Assembly: GCA_964429015.1 (NCBI GenBank)
Contig: CAYSAM010000017.1
Coordinates: forward strand, 1-16,430
Reading direction: 5' to 3'
Source of the DNA: MFAQ01 sp964429015
GTDB taxonomy: Bacteria > Patescibacteriota > Microgenomatia > UBA1400 > MFAQ01
DNA: 16,430 bases
Both the position numbers and the translations under genes were made by a program. Positions 1 to 6,404 of the stretch are shown in pieces (positions within the stretch are counted from its first letter, which is position 1; each line of letters starts with the position of its first letter). A model generated the notes under the pieces. It saw only the letters and a program-made list of their open reading frames with translations. It did no database searches and was not told the DNA's origin.

Positions 1-167
1 ACCGGATTGAATGTTTTGAGTTTGATTAAGGCTCAAAAACTAACTTTTTCTTAATCGACCACAAAGTGTTCTTGTTTGCCTGGAGCTTTGTGGAAAATCG
101 GCAAACTAAGCTTGTAGTATCTTTAAATAATTCTATCCAGACGAGGGTTCAATTCCCTCCGTCTCCA
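1..167 (+). ncRNA. ssrA: tmRNA (transfer-messenger RNA), 3' part
   Basis: tmRNA rescues stalled ribosomes together with SmpB. The 5' end and the tag reading frame lie before the window. Two consecutive H-type pseudoknots can be read directly. In the first, TTTTGAG 14-20 pairs with CTCAAAA 32-38, and GATTAAG 24-30 pairs with CTTAATC 50-56. In the second, CCACAAAG 59-66 pairs with CTTTGTGG 86-93, and GTTTGCC 74-80 pairs with GGCAAAC 100-106. The tRNA-like end follows: T stem GAGGG 143-147 with CCCTC 155-159, loop TTCAATT, then the acceptor 3' strand CGTCTCC 160-166 and discriminator A167. CCA is not encoded (CAA follows), so it would be added after transcription. The pseudoknots exclude an ordinary tRNA. 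The gene for its partner SmpB is 400 bases away on the other strand. Confidence 0.93.
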
Positions 168-173
168 CAAACA

Positions 174-209
174 AATATCCCGCCTTAATGGTGGGATATT
201 TTGTTTTTT
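174..209 (+). terminator. Rho-independent terminator of tmRNA
   Basis: An 11-bp stem, 174-184 with 190-200, closes a five-base TTAAT loop and is followed by TTGTTTTTT. It starts seven bases after the tmRNA 3' end. The minus-strand reading also ends in a T-rich stretch (ATTTGTTTG), so it may also stop the converging minus-strand operon. Confidence 0.9.
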
Positions 210-216
210 AAGTATT

Positions 217-301
217 AGGGAATTGAAAGCCGGAAGCGCGACTGGCGCTGAGGCAGGCCTTGAGAAAATTTCAGCAGAAATTTATCGAGGGGCAATTCTC
301 T
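217..301. repeat. GC-rich intergenic element with imperfect terminal inverted repeats
   Basis: The ends AGGGAATTG (217-225) and CAATTCTCT (293-301) are inverted repeats matching at 8 of 9 positions. Inside, AGCGC/GCGCT (235-249) can form a small hairpin and there are two AAATTT blocks. The core at 229-260 is clearly richer in G and C than the flanks. It fills the gap between the tmRNA terminator and the last minus-strand gene. It could be a non-autonomous repeat element or a structured 3' region. Only one copy is visible here, so its identity is open. Confidence 0.4.
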
Positions 302-309
302 CTAGGAAT

Positions 310-552
310 TTACTTTCTGAGTGATCTAAAAAATTGAATTTTCTCCGTTAAAGCCACTCCCATCATTTGATCTTTACTAGACTGCATAACTACAGCAGAA
401 AGAAACAAATCAAATTCATCATCACTCATGGCCGCAACTTTAACTGCAATATTATCTTCCCATTTTTTTACACTCATTTTTGCACTAAATTCTCTTCCCC
501 AAGGAAACTGCATGACACATGTTGGCATAATCTTCGACCAAAAAATATCCAT
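310..552 (-). CDS. Small hypothetical protein, 80 aa
   Basis: I do not recognise this protein. It is 80 residues, with an aromatic-rich N-terminus, a central KKWEDNIAVKV segment and an acidic stretch MSDDEFDLFLSAV, and no clear membrane segment. It looks soluble. Support for a real gene comes from a good ribosome binding site, GAAAGG at 566-561, eight bases before the ATG and overlapping the smpB stop codon, which suggests translation coupled to smpB. The smpB stop lies 12 bases upstream, so it would be the last gene of the minus-strand operon. A link to ribosome rescue is suggested only by position. Confidence 0.6.
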   Translation of the reverse strand: MDIFWSKIMPTCVMQFPWGREFSAKMSVKKWEDNIAVKVAAMSDDEFDLFLSAVVMQSSKDQMMGVALTEKIQFFRSLRK

Positions 553-564
553 ATTATTTGCCTT

Positions 565-1005
565 TCAGGCTAAGTTTTTTAATCTTCTCGCCAAACCTGC
601 CTCCGTGTCCCTCTTTTTGATAGCAGCTCTTTTTTCATAAGTTTTCTTTCCTCTAACAAGCGCTATCTGGACCTTTACGAGACTACCCTTATTATACAGC
701 TTCACAGGCACCAAAGTCAAACCTGCCGAACGTGACTTGCTTAAAATCTGAGTAATTTCTTTTTTGTGAAGCAATATCTTTTTTGGTCTTCCAGGATCAT
801 AAGTCTCAGCCGAATCAAATTTATATTTTTGAATATTTAAACCTATTATTCTTGCCCCATCTTCCCCAATTAACACTCTGGCTCCCGCAAAACTAACTCC
901 CCCGTTCCGTACCGACTTTACCTCTGCTCCAGTCAGCACAATACCAGCCTCGTAGGCTTCTATGATCTCATAATCAAATCTGGCTTTTTTGTTTACTATT
1001 GACAC
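565..1005 (-). CDS. smpB: SsrA-binding protein SmpB
   Basis: SmpB binds the tRNA-like end of tmRNA and delivers it to stalled ribosomes, acting in the cytoplasm. The 146-residue length fits the family (about 150). Family hallmarks are visible: KARFDYEI at the N-terminus, GIVLTGAEVKS(V)R, HKKEI near the middle, LVPVKLY and a basic tail KKTYEKRAAIKKRD that in this family enters the mRNA channel. The start codon is GTG at 1005-1003. It lies four bases after the stop of the preceding gene and has only AGACAG immediately upstream, so initiation probably depends on coupling. The GTG start gives the expected N-terminus just before KKARFDYE. The gene converges on ssrA, its functional partner. Confidence 0.97.
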   Translation of the reverse strand: MSIVNKKARFDYEIIEAYEAGIVLTGAEVKSVRNGGVSFAGARVLIGEDGARIIGLNIQKYKFDSAETYDPGRPKKILLHKKEITQILSKSRSAGLTLVPVKLYNKGSLVKVQIALVRGKKTYEKRAAIKKRDTEAGLARRLKNLA

Positions 1006-1009
1006 CTGT

Positions 1010-2881
1010 CTAGTTTAACATCCCAATCGACCCTCCAAAAAGAACTATCAAATTATTTTCCGCGTCAAACTCAATATCTTTCGCTTCTTTCAACTTTTCA
1101 ACCTTAATTTGTTCCCCACAAGCTCCACTTGTTTTTTTGCAAAAAACTACAATACCTTGTCTTGTGTTCAAAAGAGCAATTCTATCTCCTTCTTTCTCTA
1201 CGGTAATTTTTTCAAACTCAACTCCAGTCGGCAAATTACTTAAATTGTAGGACTCCTTTACACCCCTTCTAAATCTCTCTACTTGTCCTCCCTTACCCAA
1301 TACCCAAACATCAACATCAATATCCATATCTATTGGAAATACTCCTATCAACTGTCCTTCCTTTAACCATCGAACTCTCTCCCCAAAACTAGTTTCTCCA
1401 ATTTGATACTTAAAAACCTCTTTGTTTCCTGACTCCAACAAGTACAAATTACTTCCAAATTTAGAAAGTGAAACAGGACTTGTAACTGCCGAGTCAAAAG
1501 TTAGTGACGAGGACTCATCTCCGGCTATAAATACTCCCCCTTTGTTCATAATATATGTTTTTTTTCCATCCGAAACAGAATCTATCCAGCCCAAACCTGC
1601 CCCTTTCCCAGCCAACACCTTAACTTCTTTTTGTTTTGTATTAACACTCATTACCATCCCATTTTCGCTACTTGTCACTACAAAATTACTACCCTCTACA
1701 AAACTAATCTTATTTGCATTTACACCCGCCCTAATAAGCTCCAAATTTACCACCTCTTTCAAATTTCCATTTTTTTCTCCTGACACTTTTATCCAACTTG
1801 CTTCAATCTTCATATCAAGTTCTTTTACTTTTTCTTTATATTTATCAGAATCAAAGTTTCCCTTATTTTTAACAAAATCAGATCTAGTAGTCTCCACAAT
1901 TTTTTTTGCTCCAGTCTGGTTCAAAACAACCAAAGTTTCTGCTTCCAGCAAACTCTTTTCTATTGGTGCCGAAAAGTCCATCCATTTTTTTTCCGCTACA
2001 ATAGTTTTTCTTCTAACTCCACCGACAAAAATACTTACAACAAGCATCACCAAAAAACCAAAACCCAAAATCATCGACCACTTTCTTTTACTGTTATTTT
2101 CCACCTTCAAAACCACTTCATCACGACCATCTTCAATTACCACCAAACGCCTTCTTTTTTTTAAAAACAAATTTTTTATTTTTTCTTTCCACCCTATTTT
2201 CCCGACATAATTGTCACCAGCCAAAACCTCTACCTCTGGCTTTGTCTCCTCAACCGTCACTTTACTAACACCCTCTTTTTCTTCCTCGTTTTTTTCATTC
2301 AATAAAATTTCCACATCAGCACTTTTTTGTGGCAATGCCAAAACCGATATTTTCAAAGCTGCCACACTCCCACTCATACCAACCACCTGTGTCTCCCATG
2401 TTTCTGCCTTATCATCCAGATCTCCAATCCACATTCTTATAATATCTTTTTCCATAATCTCACCAGCCAGCACCTTTTCAGCAACCAAACTGTTTGTAAA
2501 GTTTATCTCTCTACCTTCCCTATCGATTACGATCTTCACTTTTCCGGTTCCAACAATTTTTACTTTTCTAGTTTCATTTTCCCAAAAAATCCACACCCAC
2601 AAACAGTCTATATTAAAAAATTCTTTTTCAAAATTCAAAAAGAACCCTCCCAGATCACCAACCAGTTCAGTTTTGTTAAAATATTCCTCCACCCAGTTTG
2701 TAAGTTCTACATCTCTATCAGCCCAACCATCCTCTTTCTTTCCCCCAACCACGCCAAACAACGCCCCTTTTTGTTTTAGTTCTTCTTCATCAAAAGGTAG
2801 CCTTGCAAAAACTTGAGACCAGTTGTACTGATCTTCTTCACATACATATCTTAGAAAATTAATTCCTAAACCATTATTCAT
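1010..2881 (-). CDS. Membrane protein with cytoplasmic N-domain and predicted extracytoplasmic beta-propeller, 623 aa
   Basis: Not a protein I can name. The layout is readable. Residues 1-190 form a globular, probably cytoplasmic domain with GVVGGKKEDGWADRD and alternating beta-type segments. An acidic linker follows (about 185-215), then a strongly basic patch FLKKRRRL near 239-246, and one membrane helix at about 269-288 followed by RRK. The part after it, about 300-380, is charged and helical. From about 390 to 623 there are about six degenerate repeats of beta-propeller character, for example FVVTSSENGMVMSVN, YLLESGNKEVFKYQ and RIALLNTRQGIVVF. I infer a single-pass protein with an outside propeller. 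The N-domain faintly recalls PP2C-like folds, but I see no metal-binding motif, so this is a guess. It sits between a two-TM protein and smpB, with a 19-base gap upstream. Confidence 0.75.
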   Translation of the reverse strand: MNNGLGINFLRYVCEEDQYNWSQVFARLPFDEEELKQKGALFGVVGGKKEDGWADRDVELTNWVEEYFNKTELVGDLGGFFLNFEKEFFNIDCLWVWIFWENETRKVKIVGTGKVKIVIDREGREINFTNSLVAEKVLAGEIMEKDIIRMWIGDLDDKAETWETQVVGMSGSVAALKISVLALPQKSADVEILLNEKNEEEKEGVSKVTVEETKPEVEVLAGDNYVGKIGWKEKIKNLFLKKRRRLVVIEDGRDEVVLKVENNSKRKWSMILGFGFLVMLVVSIFVGGVRRKTIVAEKKWMDFSAPIEKSLLEAETLVVLNQTGAKKIVETTRSDFVKNKGNFDSDKYKEKVKELDMKIEASWIKVSGEKNGNLKEVVNLELIRAGVNANKISFVEGSNFVVTSSENGMVMSVNTKQKEVKVLAGKGAGLGWIDSVSDGKKTYIMNKGGVFIAGDESSSLTFDSAVTSPVSLSKFGSNLYLLESGNKEVFKYQIGETSFGERVRWLKEGQLIGVFPIDMDIDVDVWVLGKGGQVERFRRGVKESYNLSNLPTGVEFEKITVEKEGDRIALLNTRQGIVVFCKKTSGACGEQIKVEKLKEAKDIEFDAENNLIVLFGGSIGMLN

Positions 2882-2900
2882 TTTGGGCAGTAGTCTTTTT

Positions 2901-3116
2901 TTAGACTAATATCACTATAGCAGTGATTAAGAAACAAAGAAAACAAAAACCCCAAACCAAAACTTTCAAACTTCCTCCAATGGGGTAGTTAACCACTTTA
3001 TTCATCAAACCAGCCTGGCGAACCATAATTAGCGACAGTAAACATAGTAGAACCAAAGAAACCGTTATTAGTGCGCTAACAATAAAATCAAAAATATTAA
3101 TATTTGCTATATCCAT
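2901..3116 (-). CDS. Small two-TM membrane protein, 71 aa (DUF5657-like)
   Basis: This protein has two hydrophobic segments, about residues 8-32 (FDFIVSALITVSLVLLCLLS) and 50-71, joined by a loop with RQAGLMNKVVNYPIGG. There is no signal peptide, and the tail ends inside or just after the second helix. It resembles the small DUF5657-type proteins of Patescibacteria. That assignment is from memory of general form, and no function is known. The ATG lies one base after the stop of the PH-domain gene (TAA at 3120-3118), so the two are translationally coupled. Its own stop precedes the next start by 19 bases. Confidence 0.7.
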   Translation of the reverse strand: MDIANINIFDFIVSALITVSLVLLCLLSLIMVRQAGLMNKVVNYPIGGSLKVLVWGFCFLCFLITAIVILV

Positions 3117-3117
3117 A

Positions 3118-3762
3118 TTATTTTCTTCTGTTTTCCTCCTCTTCGTTATCTATTAACTGAGAAATTACTTGGGCTACCTTGTCAGGATTTGCAATTTCCT
3201 CAAAAGTAAATGCCGAAAGTTCTCCAGATGCGTCTGGTGTTTTTTGCTCAGATGCGGTCTGTACAATTACATCTCCCATATTAAACAAACTATCCATTAA
3301 CCCGTTCTGGGAATAATTAACATCTTCTAGTTTATCCAAATCAGCAATGTTTACAGTTTTGTTCAACAGACCAGTAAAGTCCACGTCAACCAATCGCTCG
3401 TCAGTAACAATATAAACATTGTAAAACCACAGCAAAAAGTTCAAAATTACATAAAAAATTAAAGCCAAATACCACAGAATTGTCACTTTTGTAATTGTAA
3501 TCTCAGACAAAACTTCAAAAAATGGAAACTCCACCCAAACCATAGGTACAAACAATGCAATACAAACCAAGCTTAGCCACCCTAAATTTGTAATTAGGTG
3601 TCTCCTCCCAAGAAGAATAACCTCTTCAGTTTCATGTTGCGCCTGAAATCTCAAACTCTTAGGATTGACCACAAATGAACTCCATAAACTATTTGAGCAA
3701 CCATCGCCCAACAATCTCTTAATTTGGTCAGACTCCTTCTCTTTCTTAAATACTTCCGGCAT
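3118..3762 (-). CDS. Membrane protein with bacterial PH domain (YdbS/DUF304-like), 214 aa
   Basis: Two membrane helices, near residues 60-80 (LGWLSLVCIALFVPMVW) and 92-116, are followed by a bacterial PH (bPH2) domain with the typical pattern YIVTDERLVDVDFTGLLNK, then LEDVNYSQNG, FNMGDVIVQTAS and the closing IANPDKVAQVISQLI helix. Such domains are cytoplasmic and membrane-associated. The family role is poorly defined. The open frame extends upstream to 3858, but that extension runs through a 39-bp repeat and overlaps the end of the previous gene. The ATG at 3762 is preferred because a -10 like TACAAT lies six bases before it. If the longer start were used, the repeat would encode residues 12-24. 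Confidence 0.8.
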   Translation of the reverse strand: MPEVFKKEKESDQIKRLLGDGCSNSLWSSFVVNPKSLRFQAQHETEEVILLGRRHLITNLGWLSLVCIALFVPMVWVEFPFFEVLSEITITKVTILWYLALIFYVILNFLLWFYNVYIVTDERLVDVDFTGLLNKTVNIADLDKLEDVNYSQNGLMDSLFNMGDVIVQTASEQKTPDASGELSAFTFEEIANPDKVAQVISQLIDNEEEENRRK

Positions 3763-3768
3763 TACCCT

Positions 3769-3774
3769 ATTGTA
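3769..3774 (-). promoter_or_regulatory. Possible -10 box (TACAAT) for a leaderless PH-domain transcript
   Basis: TACAAT reads on the minus strand at 3774-3769 and is followed by AGGGTA, then the ATG at 3762. This is the same short spacing as at other probable promoters here. AGGG could also be read as a ribosome site, but it would be only two bases from the ATG. No clear -35 is seen. Confidence 0.4.
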
Positions 3775-3788
3775 CCAAAAACCAACCT

Positions 3789-3827
3789 CGTCATTGCGAA
3801 TCTCGTATTCGAGCTGTGGCAATCCAG
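3789..3827. repeat. 39-bp interspersed repeat, copy 1
   Basis: Identical over 39 bases to 8252-8290. It contains nested inverted repeats: ATTGC with GCAAT outside and CTCG with CGAG inside. It sits in the gap between the stop of the SpoIID-like gene (3830-3832) and the likely start of the PH-domain gene (3762). It remains translatable in the long reading frame as GLPQLEYEIRND. Confidence 0.9.
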
Positions 3828-3829
3828 TT

Positions 3830-5593
3830 TTATTTTTTCTCAATATTAAACAACCCACTTTTAAGTGAAATTTTCCCCGACGCTCTCAAATTAAATACTT
3901 TATAAAACTCCTGTCCACTAACCTCAAAGTTTCCTTTATCAGTTTCAAACACCAATTTAGCTGTTACTCCATTGTCTCCATAAGTTACACTTACTCCTTT
4001 TACCTGGCTAAACGAAGATCCATGAGAGTCTGCCTCTTGTTTCATTTTTTCCCTACTCCATGGATCACCACTCTTTTTAAAACAACTTGTATAGTCTTCC
4101 GGCAAAATATGTTCCGAACCACTACCACTCCTATAAACAACAATAGCATTCAAAAAATCTGCCATTTCCTCAGATCGAAACCAAGGGTGGGCTTTACCAC
4201 AACTGTCACCAGTTGTTCCTTTGTACCAGGATTTATAAAACCAAGGGCTACCACCTGTTTTCTCATAAGCTGCCGATGTCCAACCAGACCTACCAGTAGG
4301 AGTGTCCCAAAACCCAGGTGTTTTATAACTACTTCCATCTCCTCGGTAAGATAATGCATCGTAAGACTCCTGATAGCCTCCAGAAGTCGATGCATACCAA
4401 GGTTTTATTAGTTTTCCGTCTTTTACAAGAACCCAGCCACGAGTAGCGTTTACTGCCTCTTCCCATTTTCCCCCCTTGTTTGCATTTTTATAAACCTGGC
4501 AACCTTGATCTGTACATATATTTCCCCCACTTCCCTCATTAGTCCAAGCTAGCGCATATGTTCTTGCTGCTATAGCTTGTGCTTTCAGTGCCTCCATTCC
4601 TCCACTATCTCCCCAGCCATTGGGCATTTCGTAAATTCTTTTTGTATAAGTTTCAATATCCATTCTCCCATAGCCAGATACCCCTATTTGTTTTCCTGCA
4701 TCATAGTCTTTCTTTATTTCTACTCCACCATAATAGGCTTTCAAAATATCCTCAGCACCTTGACCAAGTTTAGCTCTACCGTATGCTCCGTACTGACTCA
4801 TACCTTTAAAGTGCGGCGCTCCAAAAGAAAAGGCTGCAAATGCTGGAGAAAACCCAGGGTTATAATCTGGTCTACTCGCTGCATCGTCCGCTAATGGTAC
4901 ATCACCTACTGTTGTCGAAAAAGTTCCAGTCTTTTCAGCAAGCAAGCTCTGTTGTTGTGCCGAAAGAGCTGCTATCTTACTTCCCAGTTCACTTTGATAA
5001 GCTTTGGCTTTTTTTACCTCACCCAAAAAAAAGTTATTTTGTTTATCGAGTTCTGCTTGTAGTTTTGAAAGCTGTATCTTTTGTTCCTCTAATTTCTTTT
5101 TGTCTACTTCCAAAGAAGATATTTCTGTAACAAGTGACACAATTACTTGCCTATCCTTATCATTACTATCTTGCCTGTAAGCCAACTCTCTTCTAATTTC
5201 TCCAAGCCCCTTATTGGCAATAAGGCTAGCCCACAAAGGACGAGACCTGAGTCTTTTGTACATTTCTCTTAATTTCACTGAAAGCACCAAATACTGCTCC
5301 GATACTTTCTCTCCTCTTATTTTAATTTGTTGCTCTGTCTCTTTTTGTTTTTTTGCTGCCCCATCAATTTGTAATTGAATTGTTTTTAGTCTGGCGCTAA
5401 GTTTATTTATCTCAGACTCTAACGGTCTAGTAGCTGCCACACTCATCTCCATCGATTTATTTAACTCACTAATCTGTTCCCCTAAACACTTATACAGATC
5501 ATCGCCGCTTCTCCCACCACAATTCACCTCCGCAAAAACAAGTTTTGTAGAAATAAAAATCAATAGCAAAATCAGCCAGTATCTCTTATACAT
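3830..5593 (-). CDS. SpoIID/LytB-domain exported protein with N-terminal coiled coil, 587 aa
   Basis: SpoIID-type proteins are lytic transglycosylases that cut peptidoglycan glycan strands outside the membrane. The order is: signal peptide 1-21 (KRYWLILLLIFISTKLVFA, cleavage before EVNCG), a long coiled coil about 38-220 resembling the N-terminal part of PcsB/EnvC-type wall regulators, then the SpoIID domain from about 255. Family motifs are MSQYGAYGRAK, YEMPNGWGDSGGMEALKAQ, AIAARTYALA and CTDQGCQVY. By analogy with Bacillus SpoIID, the catalytic Glu is E322 in YEMP. Cys360 and Cys365 form the usual close pair. The C-terminal 100 residues look like a beta-rich tail. It is the first gene of the minus-strand operon. 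A weak -10 (TAAACT, 5607-5602) lies eight bases before the ATG. Sporulation is not implied, since the family is widespread in non-sporulating bacteria. Confidence 0.9.
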   Translation of the reverse strand: MYKRYWLILLLIFISTKLVFAEVNCGGRSGDDLYKCLGEQISELNKSMEMSVAATRPLESEINKLSARLKTIQLQIDGAAKKQKETEQQIKIRGEKVSEQYLVLSVKLREMYKRLRSRPLWASLIANKGLGEIRRELAYRQDSNDKDRQVIVSLVTEISSLEVDKKKLEEQKIQLSKLQAELDKQNNFFLGEVKKAKAYQSELGSKIAALSAQQQSLLAEKTGTFSTTVGDVPLADDAASRPDYNPGFSPAFAAFSFGAPHFKGMSQYGAYGRAKLGQGAEDILKAYYGGVEIKKDYDAGKQIGVSGYGRMDIETYTKRIYEMPNGWGDSGGMEALKAQAIAARTYALAWTNEGSGGNICTDQGCQVYKNANKGGKWEEAVNATRGWVLVKDGKLIKPWYASTSGGYQESYDALSYRGDGSSYKTPGFWDTPTGRSGWTSAAYEKTGGSPWFYKSWYKGTTGDSCGKAHPWFRSEEMADFLNAIVVYRSGSGSEHILPEDYTSCFKKSGDPWSREKMKQEADSHGSSFSQVKGVSVTYGDNGVTAKLVFETDKGNFEVSGQEFYKVFNLRASGKISLKSGLFNIEKK

Positions 5594-5619
5594 CTTTATC
5601 TAGTTTAACTTAATCCTCA

Positions 5620-5668
5620 TCTACGATCTACCATCTACGATCCACGGCCCACCATCCACAATCTAAAC
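5620..5668. repeat. 7-bp tandem repeat array, seven units
   Basis: The units read TCTACGA, TCTACCA, TCTACGA, TCCACGG, CCCACCA, TCCACAA, TCTAAAC, all sharing the frame (T/C)C(T/C)A. It lies between two divergent genes, directly upstream of the promoter at 5683. A related array occurs at 7363-7397. Confidence 0.85.
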
Positions 5669-5678
5669 AAAGTTCGTC

Positions 5679-5699
5679 GTGTTAAAATTACCTAGTCCA
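5679..5699 (+). promoter_or_regulatory. Extended -10 promoter for the first pilin-uppS operon
   Basis: TAAAAT at 5683-5688 is preceded by TGT (5680-5682), making an extended -10. The ATG follows after ten bases, so the leader would be only a few bases long. No -35 is evident and there is no ribosome binding site. Confidence 0.6.
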
Positions 5700-6067
5700 T
5701 GAAACGCCTACTACCAAGACTTTTTATATTTTTTCTGCTCTTCTTTTTTTTCCCAAAAAATACCTATGCTTGTGGAACAGATGAGGTAGATACAGCCATA
5801 GGCTGCATATCCACCAAAGCAGATGGATCTGGTGGTTTTTTTGAATCAATCATAAAAGTTGTTGTTGGTGTTGGAGGAGGAATATCCCTAATTTTATTGC
5901 TTTATGGTGTTTTTATTATCACCACTTCAGCTGGTATCCCAGACAAACTCAAAGAAGGTAGTGAAATCATTACTTCAACAGTTGCAGGATTAATATTCAT
6001 TTTACTTTCTGTTTTTCTATTAAATTTAATAGGCATAAATATTCTAGGATTACCAGGTTTAACTTAA
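5699..6067 (+). CDS. VirB2/TrbC-like pilin-type protein 1, 122 aa
   Basis: A small exported two-helix protein. It has a full Sec-type signal peptide, MKRLLPR followed by a very Phe-rich core, with likely cleavage after NTYA (residue 24). The mature N-terminus holds Cys25 and Cys36. Two membrane helices follow, about 48-76 and 92-114, with the short loop TTSAGIPDKLKEGS. The size and helix-loop-helix layout match VirB2/TrbC pilins. The loop lacks the GGDK motif of the later paralogs and is the most divergent one. It is the first gene of an operon with protein 2 and uppS, and nine bases separate it from the next start. TYAC is not a convincing lipobox (no Leu at -3). Confidence 0.75.
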   Translation: MKRLLPRLFIFFLLFFFFPKNTYACGTDEVDTAIGCISTKADGSGGFFESIIKVVVGVGGGISLILLLYGVFIITTSAGIPDKLKEGSEIITSTVAGLIFILLSVFLLNLIGINILGLPGLT

Positions 6068-6076
6068 AACACAAAA

Positions 6077-6397
6077 ATGAACAACGCAAATATTTCTAGT
6101 TTGTATAATCCAGCTGCCAACCTGACAAAAGGAGCAAACGGTACCATAGGAGATTTACTTAACCCAAATGGAGGTTTTAATGTCATCAATGTTGTCTTCA
6201 CGGTTATAGGTCTTCTCTTTTTTGCCAATCTGGTTATAACTGGATGGGAATATATGCTAAGCTCTGGAGATACAAAAAAAACCGCCACCATAAACTCCAG
6301 ACTTACAAACGGCATTATAGGACTAATAATGGCATTTACAGCATATTTAGTCGTCAAAATAATTACCACAATTCTAGGTACTGGAGTAGACATCTAA
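6077..6397 (+). CDS. VirB2/TrbC-like pilin-type protein 2, 106 aa
   Basis: This protein has two membrane helices, about 35-60 and 77-101, joined by the loop MLSSGDTKKTATINSRLTNG, a variant of the SGGDKTK loop found in the array at 8562-10666. GIIGLIMAFTAYLVVKII matches the second-helix pattern of those proteins. The 34 residues before the first helix are Asn/Gly-rich and contain no signal peptide. The start has an A-rich leader and no ribosome site. It lies nine bases after protein 1 and seven before uppS, so the three are probably co-transcribed. The subunit role is inferred from the family. Confidence 0.75.
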   Translation: MNNANISSLYNPAANLTKGANGTIGDLLNPNGGFNVINVVFTVIGLLFFANLVITGWEYMLSSGDTKKTATINSRLTNGIIGLIMAFTAYLVVKIITTILGTGVDI

Positions 6398-6404
6398 CAA
6401 AAAA

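Noticed and set aside
121..170. A stand-alone tRNA ending at about 167
   Set aside because: There is a T arm and a 3' acceptor strand, but no D arm, anticodon arm or 5' acceptor nearby. The two pseudoknots upstream show it is the tmRNA 3' end.
1422..2816. Two long open frames on the plus strand (1422-2210 and 2211-2816)
   Set aside because: They lie opposite the 623-aa gene and have a Ser/Thr/Phe/Pro-biased composition typical of antisense frames in AT-rich DNA. The minus-strand protein has a coherent domain layout.
2891..2908. A terminator before the 623-aa gene (TAGTCT/AGACTA hairpin)
   Set aside because: The stem is six bases, and on the transcribed strand it is not followed by a T-run. 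The loop, not the tail, holds the homopolymer.
5620..5668. A CRISPR array
   Set aside because: The units are 7 bases long with no spacers, and no cas gene is present.
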